Positions 21,112-28,767 of a DNA stretch of 44,280 bases are shown here, in pieces. The notes under the pieces were generated by a model. The model was not told the origin of the DNA. It was given only the letters and a program-made list of their open reading frames with translations, and made no database searches. Location of the stretch: contig JAJZIY010000023.1 in assembly GCA_021828475.1 (NCBI GenBank), positions 1 to 44,280 on the forward strand. Direction: 5' to 3'. Source of the stretch: Actinomycetes bacterium (GTDB lineage: Bacteria; Actinomycetota; Acidimicrobiia; Acidimicrobiales; Palsa-688). Every line of letters starts with the position of its first letter. The stretch's first letter is position 1. The translations under genes were made by a program, and so were the position numbers.

Positions 21112-23358
21112 GTGGCGAAGTGGCTCTACGGTGTGGGCCAAGCCTGCGCCCGCCGCAGCAGGACGGTCGTGGCGGTGTGGTTGGTGGTGCTGGCCGCTGC
21201 GCTCGCCGGAGCGGTCGCGTCGGGCGCGAAGACCAACAACGAGTTCACCATCCCGGGGACCGAGTCCCAGCAGGCACTCGACCTGCTTTCGAAGTCCTTC
21301 CCGGCAGCGAGCGGCAGTTCGGCCCAGGTCCTGTTCGTTGCACCGGCCGGCCGGCTTGTCACGTCTCCCGCCGCCCGGAGCGAGATCCGTCGCGTCCTCG
21401 GGGTTGCAGCGCGAGCTCCCCAGGTGGTCGGCGCCGTCAGTCCCTTCAGTTCGCAAATGGTGTCGCGCGACGGACGGGTAGCGCTGGCCCAGGTCCTTTA
21501 CCCGGTCTCGCGGATGGACCTGCGCTCGGGGACCACCGCCGCGCTGCAGCAGCGGGTGGCCGGGGCCGCCACGGGCGGGCCGTTGCGGGTGGTGCTGGGT
21601 GGTAACGCCTTCGGCGTGACCGGCATACAGATCGGGGCCGAGGAGGCCTTCGGGGTCCTCGTGGCGCTCGTCGTCCTGCTCGTCGCCTTCGGCTCGGCGT
21701 TGGCGGCGGGCATGACCGTCCTCGGAGCGCTGCTCGGAGTGGGCATCGGGTTGTCGGCGCTGCTCTGCCTCACCGGGGTGGTGACGATCTCCTCCACCGC
21801 CCCCACGCTCGCTCTAATGATCGGCTTGGCCGTGGGCATGGACTACACGTTGTTCATCGTCTCGCGCCACCGGGCCCAACTCGCCTCGGGCCTACCCGTA
21901 CAGGAGTCGATCGGGCTCTCCATCGGCCGGTCGGGCACCGCTGTGACTTTTGCCGGCACCACGGTGATCATCGCCATGGCCGGCTTGTCGGTCGTCGGGA
22001 TCCCGTTCCTCACGGTCATGGGCCTCGCTGCTTCCCTGACCGTACTGGTCGCCGTGCTCATCGCCCTGACCCTGCTGCCGGCGCTGCTGGGCACCTTCGG
22101 CGAGCGGCTCCGGCCCAAGCCGGGATCCAGGGCCGCGCGCGCCGCCACCAGGGCCGAGGCCCCGGGCACCGGTCGCTTCTCCTGGGGCAGGCTGGTGACA
22201 GCCAAGCCGGCACTGACGATCGCCCTCGTCGTGGTGGGCTTGGTCGTGCTGGCCGTGCCGGCGCGCGACCTCAGCTTGGCAATGCCCGACAACGGCAGCT
22301 CCCCCCGGGGATCGGGCGAGCGGGTCGCCTACGACCTGGTGTCGCGCTACTTCGGGCCCGGTTTCAACGGGCCGCTGGTCCTGCTGGTACAGCCGAAAGC
22401 GCCCACCGGTGAGCGCGACCTGCTGACAGCCGCGGCCCGTGTCAGGCAGGAGGCGCTGCGGCTCCCCGACGTGCTGGTGGCAACGGCCCCTCAGGTCAAC
22501 CCCCGGGGCACTCTGGCGGCCGTCGACGTCATCCCTCGTACCGGGCCGGCGGAGAACGCCACCAAGGACCTGGTCGCCTCGATCCGGGACCTCGAGCCGG
22601 GGATCGCCGCCCGCACGGGCACGGTGCTGCGCGTGACCGGGCTGGCCGCCGTGGGCATCGACGTGTCCAACCGCCTTGGCAACGCCCTGGCTCCCTTCGC
22701 CGCCGTCGTTGTCGGCCTCGCTCTCATAATCCTGCTGGTCGTGTTCCGCTCCATAGCCGTACCGGTCAAGGCGGCCCTCGGCTTCCTGCTCTCCGTCGTA
22801 GCCGCTCTGGGCGTGGTGACGGCGGTGTTCCAATGGGGCTGGCTGCGCGGCCCGCTCGGGGTCCAGTCCGTCGGCCCCGTCGTCAGCTTCCTGCCGATCG
22901 TGGTGCTTGCGGTACTGTTCGGTCTGGCCATGGACTACGAGGTGTTCCTCGTGTCACGGGTGCGGGAGGACTACATGGTTGGCAGCTCCGACGCCCGGCT
23001 CTCCGTGCTCACCGGCTTCCACCACGCCTCGCGGGTGGTCGTAGCGGCCGCCCTGGTCATGTTCTCGGTCTTCGCCAGCTTCGGCGCCACGAACGACTCC
23101 ATCGTCAAACCCGTCGCCGTCGCAGCCGCCGTGGGCATCCTGGCCGATGCCTTCCTTGTCAGGATGACCCTGGTGCCCGCCGTGCTCGCGCTCCTCGGCC
23201 ACCGCGCCTGGTGGCTGCCCCGCTGGCTCGACCGCCTGCTCCCCCATGCCGACATCGAGGGCGGGGCACTGGTGGCAGGCACCGTGCCCGTCGCGCTCAC
23301 CCGGCGACCGGAGCAGAGGGGGCCCTGCGCGCCCCCTGCACACAGGCAGCAGCGGTGA
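21112..23358 (+). CDS. MMPL-family (RND) exporter
   Basis: A 748-residue RND-type exporter of the MMPL family, which moves lipids or drugs out using the proton gradient. Two homologous halves each carry an N-terminal helix, an extracytoplasmic domain and a helix bundle. The proton-relay Asp-Tyr pairs are present in both: Asp244-Tyr245 (GMDYTLFIVSRHR) and Asp608-Tyr609 (MDYEVFLVSRVRE). I start at the GTG at 21112, eight bases after GAGGAGG and right before the first helix. The frame is open to 20971, but that part covers the operator. The last approximately 30 residues are a disordered tail. It overlaps the TetR gene by four bases. Confidence 0.93.
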   Translation: MAKWLYGVGQACARRSRTVVAVWLVVLAAALAGAVASGAKTNNEFTIPGTESQQALDLLSKSFPAASGSSAQVLFVAPAGRLVTSPAARSEIRRVLGVAARAPQVVGAVSPFSSQMVSRDGRVALAQVLYPVSRMDLRSGTTAALQQRVAGAATGGPLRVVLGGNAFGVTGIQIGAEEAFGVLVALVVLLVAFGSALAAGMTVLGALLGVGIGLSALLCLTGVVTISSTAPTLALMIGLAVGMDYTLFIVSRHRAQLASGLPVQESIGLSIGRSGTAVTFAGTTVIIAMAGLSVVGIPFLTVMGLAASLTVLVAVLIALTLLPALLGTFGERLRPKPGSRAARAATRAEAPGTGRFSWGRLVTAKPALTIALVVVGLVVLAVPARDLSLAMPDNGSSPRGSGERVAYDLVSRYFGPGFNGPLVLLVQPKAPTGERDLLTAAARVRQEALRLPDVLVATAPQVNPRGTLAAVDVIPRTGPAENATKDLVASIRDLEPGIAARTGTVLRVTGLAAVGIDVSNRLGNALAPFAAVVVGLALIILLVVFRSIAVPVKAALGFLLSVVAALGVVTAVFQWGWLRGPLGVQSVGPVVSFLPIVVLAVLFGLAMDYEVFLVSRVREDYMVGSSDARLSVLTGFHHASRVVVAAALVMFSVFASFGATNDSIVKPVAVAAAVGILADAFLVRMTLVPAVLALLGHRAWWLPRWLDRLLPHADIEGGALVAGTVPVALTRRPEQRGPCAPPAHRQQR

Positions 23359-24152
23359 GCCCTTCCAGGCCGCTTTCGGGCGACCGGCCTCTCACCTCCG
23401 GCACGAGCGGGAGCGGCGGCACCCGCACCGGCACCACCGAACGCACCCGCGACGGCCCCAGCACCCGCAGGCGCGACGGCGGCGGGGACGGTGACGAACG
23501 CGGCACCGGCACGCAGAGGCGCGTCACCCGGCGGCGCCAGCAGACGCGTGACCGGCTCATGGAGGCCGGCTTCGAGGTTTTCGCCCAACGCGGCCTGTCC
23601 GCCAGCATCGAGGAGATATGCGAGCGCGCCGGCTACACGCGCGGGGCCTTCTACTCCAACTTCCGCACGACCGAGGAACTGTTCTTCGCCCTCTACGAGC
23701 GCCTGTCCTCAACGGCGCTGGCGCGCGCCGGTGACGCTGTCTCAGCCGTCCTGAGCGGCCCAGCTGGTCCGGGCCGTGGCGGTGATGCCGTCGGCGCTGC
23801 CGTCGAGGCGTTCCTCTCCGTGGCCATGTCCCCCGACGACCGGTCGTGGTGGCTGCTCAGCTCCGAGTACGCCCTGCAGGCGGCCCGCGACCCCCAGTTC
23901 GCTCGGCGCCTGTCCGTCCTGCGCAGGGGGATCCAGGGCGAGCTCGACCGCTTCATCGTGAGCGCGCTCGAACGAGCCGGCTTGGCGACCCGGGTCCCTC
24001 CGGCCACGCTGAGCCGGGCCCTCGCCGCCGTGCACGCCGGTGCACTGGCTCAGAGTTTCGAGGACCCTGACGGGCCCAGCTACCAGGAGCTCCTACGCCT
24101 CACGATGCCGTTCGTCGTGCGCGGCCTGACCACCGCCACACCACTGCGCTGA
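23355..24152 (+). CDS. TetR-family regulator
   Basis: A 265-residue TetR protein. The DNA-binding helix bundle is at about residues 57-110 (RRRQQTRDRLMEAGFEVFAQRGLSA, then IEEICERAGYTRGAFYSNF), followed by a helical ligand domain. The first 55 residues are Ser/Thr/Gly/Arg-rich and disordered, unusual but common in high-GC genomes; a later start cannot be ruled out. GTG 23355 overlaps the exporter stop as GTGA, so exporter and regulator are made together. The dyad at 21055-21070 is the likely operator, giving a self-controlled efflux unit. Confidence 0.9.
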   Translation: MSPSRPLSGDRPLTSGTSGSGGTRTGTTERTRDGPSTRRRDGGGDGDERGTGTQRRVTRRRQQTRDRLMEAGFEVFAQRGLSASIEEICERAGYTRGAFYSNFRTTEELFFALYERLSSTALARAGDAVSAVLSGPAGPGRGGDAVGAAVEAFLSVAMSPDDRSWWLLSSEYALQAARDPQFARRLSVLRRGIQGELDRFIVSALERAGLATRVPPATLSRALAAVHAGALAQSFEDPDGPSYQELLRLTMPFVVRGLTTATPLR

Positions 24153-24168
24153 CCGGTGCCGCCTGGTA

Positions 24169-24185
24169 ACAGGGGCACACCCTGT
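24169..24185. terminator. Short hairpin between convergent TetR and ROK genes
   Basis: ACAGGG and CCCTGT with a 5-base loop, 17 bases past the TetR stop and touching the ROK stop. It could serve both convergent transcripts; the stem is short. Confidence 0.35.
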
Positions 24186-25438
24186 CAGACCAGGCTCACG
24201 TGCTTGAGCTTGGAAGCACCGGCGGCGGGCGGTATGCCGCCGTTGGCCAGCAGCTCGTCCACCACCAGGGTCGAAGCGCCGAGGGCCACGGCCTCGGGGC
24301 CGAGATGGCCCAGCTCGATGCTCACCCGGTTGGCCGTGTACTCCAGGGCCTGGCCGTGCACGGTGTTACGGATGGTGCCGAGCATGGCCGGCCCGAGCTT
24401 GAGGCCCAGCCAACCCCCGACGATGATCTTCTCCGGGTTGAACAGGTTGACCAGGTTGGCCACCGCCAGCCCGAAGTAGGTGGCCGCCTGCGCCAGCGCG
24501 TCCGCTGCGGCCTGGTTGGCGGCGCCGGCAGCGACGAAGCGCTCCACCCACTCCTCCGAGTCGGGGTCCGACAGGGCGTAGGCGTCCGGGTCCGTGCGGT
24601 ACCAGTCCTCGAGCAGAGCCCCTGCGCCGATGTAGGCCTCGACGCACCCGGCGCCGCCGCAACGACAGGGTTTGCCGCCGGCAGCGATCACGGTGTGGCC
24701 CCACTCGCCGGCGCTGGAAGCGGACCCGCGGTAGATGTTGCCGTTGGTGAAGATGGCTGCGCCCACACCCGTGCCCCAGAGGGCCACTATGGCGTGGCCG
24801 GCACCCTGCCCCGCTCCGAGCCACATCTCCGCCTGGCCCAGCGCCTTGGCCCCGTTGTCCACGAACACCGGCAGGCCCGTATGCCGGCGCACCATGCTCT
24901 CCAGCGCCACGTCACGCCAGCCGATGTTGGGCGCGTGCACCCGGGCGTCCCCATCGTCCTGCGCGACTATGCCCGGGACACCGATGCCCACGCCCAACCA
25001 GCGCCGCTGGCCGCCCAGTTGAGCCTGCAGCTTCTCTATGGCGACGACGATCTCGTCGACCACCGTCTGGGCCTCATGGTGCTGGGGGTGCAGGGCCACG
25101 TCCACGGAGCCGACGACCGCCATGCCCATGTCGAAGGCCTCGACCCGGATTAGGGTCTCACCGACCTCCACACCGATGACCGTACCGAAATCGGGGTTGA
25201 CCTCCAGCAGGACCCTGGGCCGGCCGCCGTCCGACTCCTCCAGGCCGACCTCGGCGATCAGGCCCTCCTCGAGAAGCGCCGCCGTCACGTTGGTGACGCT
25301 GCCGCTGCTCAACCCGGTCTGCTGGGCCAGGGCCACCCGGTTGAGCGAACCCTGGAGGAAGAGCCGCCGGAGCACCGCGCCCCGGTTGACCCGCCTCAGG
25401 TCCCTGACTGTGGCTCTGGACTTACCGGGTACCGTCAC
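24185..25438 (-). CDS. ROK-family transcriptional regulator
   Basis: A 417-residue repressor/activator of the NagC/XylR type. A winged helix at about residues 14-75 (NRGAVLRRLFLQGSLNRVALAQQTGLSSGSVTNVTAALLEEGLI) is fused to a sugar-kinase-like ROK domain. The ROK zinc motif PCRCGGAGCVEAYIG, the EWGHTVI histidine block and the VGIGVPGIV and GTGVGAAIF segments are present. ROK regulators of this build bind a sugar or sugar phosphate, so beta-glucosides from the nearby GH1/Opp locus are plausible inducers. The start is a GTG with only a weak, close ribosome site; TAAGGT (25453-25448) would put the mRNA start within about three bases of it. Confidence 0.92.
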   Translation of the reverse strand: MTVPGKSRATVRDLRRVNRGAVLRRLFLQGSLNRVALAQQTGLSSGSVTNVTAALLEEGLIAEVGLEESDGGRPRVLLEVNPDFGTVIGVEVGETLIRVEAFDMGMAVVGSVDVALHPQHHEAQTVVDEIVVAIEKLQAQLGGQRRWLGVGIGVPGIVAQDDGDARVHAPNIGWRDVALESMVRRHTGLPVFVDNGAKALGQAEMWLGAGQGAGHAIVALWGTGVGAAIFTNGNIYRGSASSAGEWGHTVIAAGGKPCRCGGAGCVEAYIGAGALLEDWYRTDPDAYALSDPDSEEWVERFVAAGAANQAAADALAQAATYFGLAVANLVNLFNPEKIIVGGWLGLKLGPAMLGTIRNTVHGQALEYTANRVSIELGHLGPEAVALGASTLVVDELLANGGIPPAAGASKLKHVSLV

Positions 25439-25447
25439 TTCCCTCTC

Positions 25448-25469
25448 ACCTTAGTTCATGGACAAGTCC
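25448..25469 (-). promoter_or_regulatory. ROK promoter and operator-like dyad
   Basis: On the minus strand GGACTTGTCC (25469-25460, arms GGAC/GTCC) is followed by ATGAAC and the -10-like TAAGGT (25453-25448). The dyad lies where a -35 would be expected, fitting autorepression. The rest of 25470-25706 holds one hairpin and no gene. Confidence 0.4.
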
Positions 25470-25618
25470 GCGGCCCGCGGAACCCGGGCCCGGGCCGTCG
25501 CTCCGGGCAGAGGGCACCACCGCCCGTCCCGCCCGGGCACCAAGCCCGGTCGTGCGCCTCAAGTGTGCCACAGGGCCCGTGCTACGACGGCGACCGCGAA
25601 GTGAGGCGACGCGAGCCA

Positions 25619-25635
25619 GGCCCGGCGACCGGGCC
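25619..25635 (-). terminator. Hairpin after the channel-like gene
   Basis: GGCCCGG and CCGGGCC are perfect 7-bp arms around a 3-base loop, about 72 bases past the stop of the channel-like gene in its direction of transcription. Confidence 0.4.
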
Positions 25636-25706
25636 GGACCAGGGCAGGCGGCCAGCCTGCGAGGGCTACCGGGCCGGCCCTGGCCGGGAAGGAGGCCGGC
25701 AGCGCC

Positions 25707-27020
25707 TTACTGCGCGTCGGTCTCGGCGCGACGCGGCACTACGGCGCCGCTGGGAGGGTGTAGGCCGGTCCCACCGTCGGTCTGCCCGGTGCCGTCGGTC
25801 TGCCCTGTGCCCGGGGTCGCGACGGCGTGGTCGGTCGGCTGGTGGCTCTCGCCGGCGCCCGGCGTCTGCGCTCCTCCGGGTAGGGAGCCCGTGGCACCCG
25901 ACAGCTGCCCGGCGCCGCCCGGGGAGGAGCCGGGACGGCGGTCCGGCGGCCGGCGGACCGGGATGACCTCGGACTTCCAGCGGCGAGGCCCTGACCACGG
26001 AGCTGGGACAGCGTCGGTGCGCAGCGCCAGCGCGTAGGCGAGCTCCTCGTAGTTGACCCGCCAGCCCTGGAAGTGCGGCCAGGCCTCGGCCACCTCGCGC
26101 TCGCGGGGAAAGCCGACGGCGTCGAGCTGGGCCACCGCCTCGGCGAACTCCTCGAAGGTGAGGCTGATGCCGCGGTCCGGGTCGGGGTCCTCGTCGACCT
26201 GGTAGCCGAGGGCGGCCCCGATGTCGCGCAGCGCGCTGAACCCGGCCCGCAGGGCCAGGCGTGGCTCGATGCGCTCCCTGCTCGGGCACAATGCGAGCAG
26301 CATCGCGGCCGAGTCCATGACGGCGAGCAGTCCGACCAGCCACGACGTGAGGGCGCGGGGGGACCGGAAGCGCACGAGCACCGGGTAGTTGCTGTGGCTC
26401 TCGGCGACATCCGCCGCCCAGCGCTCCCAACGCTCGTACAGCGCCGGGAACGTGTCCGACTTGACCGCCACTCCGTACCTGGCCCTCAGGAGAAGCTCGG
26501 GCCCCCAGGGCGGTGTGCCGGCCCGGGCGGTGAGCAGGGTCACCTCGGTCTCACGCCGGTTGAAAGCCGAGTACAGCGTGGGCAGGTAGGCGATCTGCAG
26601 CGCCACCACCACCACGCCGGTGCCTGCGGCCAGCACGTCCAGAGCGGTGCTGACCGCCCCGGGTGTGTAGACGAAGCCCAGGGTGAACATCGAGCTCGCC
26701 ACCTGCTCGAGGGAAGCACCCATACCGTGCACCTGCGGCCACAGGACCAGCGAGTACGCCACCTCGTAGCCCGCCAGCCATGTGAGCAGCTGGACCACCA
26801 GCACGGCCGCCCCCTGGCCGGCCAGCACCGTGTCCTTGGCCTCGTAGGCCGGGAAAGGCTTCACCAGTACCTGGAACACGTGGTCGACCGCCGAGTCGAC
26901 GATGTTCGACAGCAGCGTGCGCCTCGCCCGGGGCACCACCAGGGTCCGCAGGATGTGGGCGGTCACGGCCAGCACCATCACGGTGCCGACCACCACCGCT
27001 ATGACATGGACGACACCCAC
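25707..27020 (-). CDS. Ion-channel-like membrane protein
   Basis: A 437-residue protein. Helix 1 (HVIAVVVGTVMVLAVTAHILRTLVV) is followed by a soluble loop, two more helices and a short pore-like segment, SSMFTLGFVYTPG, ahead of another helix (VLAAGTGVVVVALQIAYLPTLYSAF). This 2-helix/re-entrant-loop layout, with the TLGF segment where potassium channels carry T-V-G-Y-G, resembles the two-pore-domain potassium-channel family. The selectivity signature itself is missing, so transport of potassium is doubtful. Residues about 185-365 form a soluble helical domain (AADVAESHSNYPVLVRFRSP, then LLAVMDSAAMLLALCPS). The last approximately 70 residues are disordered and Gly/Thr-rich, with a GTGQTD repeat. 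It follows PhzF after 39 bases, probably in the same operon. Confidence 0.7.
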   Translation of the reverse strand: MGVVHVIAVVVGTVMVLAVTAHILRTLVVPRARRTLLSNIVDSAVDHVFQVLVKPFPAYEAKDTVLAGQGAAVLVVQLLTWLAGYEVAYSLVLWPQVHGMGASLEQVASSMFTLGFVYTPGAVSTALDVLAAGTGVVVVALQIAYLPTLYSAFNRRETEVTLLTARAGTPPWGPELLLRARYGVAVKSDTFPALYERWERWAADVAESHSNYPVLVRFRSPRALTSWLVGLLAVMDSAAMLLALCPSRERIEPRLALRAGFSALRDIGAALGYQVDEDPDPDRGISLTFEEFAEAVAQLDAVGFPREREVAEAWPHFQGWRVNYEELAYALALRTDAVPAPWSGPRRWKSEVIPVRRPPDRRPGSSPGGAGQLSGATGSLPGGAQTPGAGESHQPTDHAVATPGTGQTDGTGQTDGGTGLHPPSGAVVPRRAETDAQ

Positions 27021-27059
27021 GCGCTCAGTCTGGCGGGCCCCCGGCCTGCGGCGCGTCGG

Positions 27060-28019
27060 TCAGACCGTTATGCGGCCCTGCACGCAGCTCACGGTGCGCC
27101 CGGCAACCCAGACCGCCCCGTCGCTGTCGAGGTCGATGTGGACAAGGCCGCGCCTGCTCAGTGCCGCACCCTGGCTTGCGGCATAGGGGGCGCTGACCTT
27201 GCGCGCCCCCAGCAGCCATTGTGCCAACGAGGCGTTGAGGCTGCCGGTCACCGGGTCCTCGGCCACCGTGCCCTGAGAGTCCTTGGGGAAGAAGGCCCTG
27301 ACCTCGTACGCCGCGGGCCCGCCCGGGGGATGCAAGCCCACCAGGCCGACCTTGTGGTCGAGGCTCTTGGGCAGTGCCACGTCGAGCACCGCTCGGGCGC
27401 TGGCCAGCTGAAGCGCCACCCAGCCCGGGCCGTTGTCGACCCACGCTGCTGCCTGGACGGCGCCGGCATCGAGGCCGAGGGCACCGGCGAGCCTGGCCAC
27501 CAGCGCTTCCTCGACCGGCCCCCAGCGCACCAGCGGCGGCGCGGCGAAAGCCAGCCCCTCCGCCGTGCGCCGCAGCCTGACCAGGCCGGCACCACACTCC
27601 TGGACCAGGGTGCGCCCGGCAGGCACCTCGGACAGCGCCTCGCCCCGGGCCTCGAGCCATGCATGGGCCGTGCCGAGGGTGGGATGGCCTGCGAAGGGAA
27701 GCTCCTCGGCCGGCGTGAAGATGCGTACCCGGTAGTCAGCGCCGTCCTGGGTGGGGGGCAGTACGAAGGTTGTCTCCGAAAGGTTGGTCCACCTGGCCAC
27801 CTTGCGCATCTGAGCGCCGCTCAGCCCTTCGGCCCCGAGGACGACGGCGAGCGGGTTGCCGAGGTAGGGCTCGGCGCCGAAGACGTCCACCTGCGTGAAG
27901 GCGAGATCGGCCGCGACATGGGCCGCACCACCGAGATGGCCGGCCGCACCGGCCTCACCTTTGGGGCGGGGCCGGCCCGAGGCCTCGACGTCGCCCGGCT
28001 GGGCCGTCGCAGCGCTCAC
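27060..28019 (-). CDS. PhzF-family isomerase
   Basis: A 319-residue PhzF/YddE-type protein with the two-lobed diaminopimelate-epimerase fold. The block VDVFGAEPYLGNPLAVVL opens the fold, the catalytic Glu82 is in NLSETTFVLP, and GHPTLGTAHAWL (His112) and the C-terminal EDPVTGSLNASLAQWLL are conserved. True PhzF isomerises a phenazine precursor, but no other phenazine gene is present, so the substrate is unknown. The first 35 residues are not conserved. The GTG start overlaps the stop of the HTH gene (GTGA), coupling the two. Confidence 0.92.
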   Translation of the reverse strand: MSAATAQPGDVEASGRPRPKGEAGAAGHLGGAAHVAADLAFTQVDVFGAEPYLGNPLAVVLGAEGLSGAQMRKVARWTNLSETTFVLPPTQDGADYRVRIFTPAEELPFAGHPTLGTAHAWLEARGEALSEVPAGRTLVQECGAGLVRLRRTAEGLAFAAPPLVRWGPVEEALVARLAGALGLDAGAVQAAAWVDNGPGWVALQLASARAVLDVALPKSLDHKVGLVGLHPPGGPAAYEVRAFFPKDSQGTVAEDPVTGSLNASLAQWLLGARKVSAPYAASQGAALSRRGLVHIDLDSDGAVWVAGRTVSCVQGRITV

Positions 28020-28516
28020 TCGAAAGAGCCCGGCAGGACCGCTCCGGCACCCTCCACCCCCAGGCCGCGCAGGCCCAGCCGGCTGCCCACAGGCGCCGCA
28101 TGGGAGCCCAGGCTGCCCGCAGGGTGACCGTCGGCGGTGCGGGTGCCATCGGCCCCGGCCGCCTCGTAGCGCTTCAGCAGCATCGAGATCCGTTGGTGGC
28201 TGACGCCGAAGAGCCTGGAGATGGCGCTCACCCCGGCGCCCTCGACGGTGAGCTCGTGGACCAGCGCCTTGCGCAACTGGCTCGCCGTGCGCAACAGCCG
28301 CCTGGTCGTCTGCTCTGCCAACCCCAGGGCTCTCTGTGGCCCACCTGCGGCCATGGCCTGCCTGAGCGTCTGCCCGGCGGCGCGCTCGGCGCTCACCCGG
28401 CGCGACTCCTCGGCTATGGCCCGGCTCTCTCGCGCCGTGGTCTCGGCTGCCTCGGCTACCGCTTCGAGGGCGTCCGCCACCGGGTCTTCGATGGTGACCA
28501 GCTCGTCGGTCTGCAC
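28016..28516 (-). CDS. Small helix-turn-helix protein
   Basis: A 166-residue protein with a long charged helix (about residues 8-60, Ala/Glu/Arg-rich, coiled-coil-like) and then a helix-turn-helix at about 105-125 (GAGVSAISRLFGVSHQRISMLLKRY). The last 40 residues are a Gly-rich tail. The HTH resembles a sigma-region-4-like or small DNA-binding module, and a second protein in this window (38316-38660) ends in nearly the same motif. I chose the GTG at 28516 because AAAGGAGA lies six bases upstream; the frame is open 61 codons further, without family character. Coupled to PhzF. I do not recognise a named family. Confidence 0.7.
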   Translation of the reverse strand: MQTDELVTIEDPVADALEAVAEAAETTARESRAIAEESRRVSAERAAGQTLRQAMAAGGPQRALGLAEQTTRRLLRTASQLRKALVHELTVEGAGVSAISRLFGVSHQRISMLLKRYEAAGADGTRTADGHPAGSLGSHAAPVGSRLGLRGLGVEGAGAVLPGSFE

Positions 28517-28767
28517 GCCATCTCCTTTCGGCCTAGCGTTGCCATTTCCCCACAACCGCTGTACCGCAACCGCCCCTCCCGGAAGGTTGCGGGCCATGTC
28601 CGTGCTCCTCGCCGGGGCCCGGCACGGAGCAGTCCATCCCGGGCCGGCACCGGCCCTGATGGGTTGGACGGGGATCATACCCACGCGGCGACTTTTCACG
28701 ACATGCCCGCTCCGACCAGGGAGCGGGTACGCCGGCCCGGCTTGAGCGAGCCCCGCCCCCGGTACCC

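Noticed and set aside
26073..28127. 684-codon plus-strand frame across the PhzF and channel genes
   Set aside because: It crosses two genes with strong protein motifs on the other strand and has none itself.
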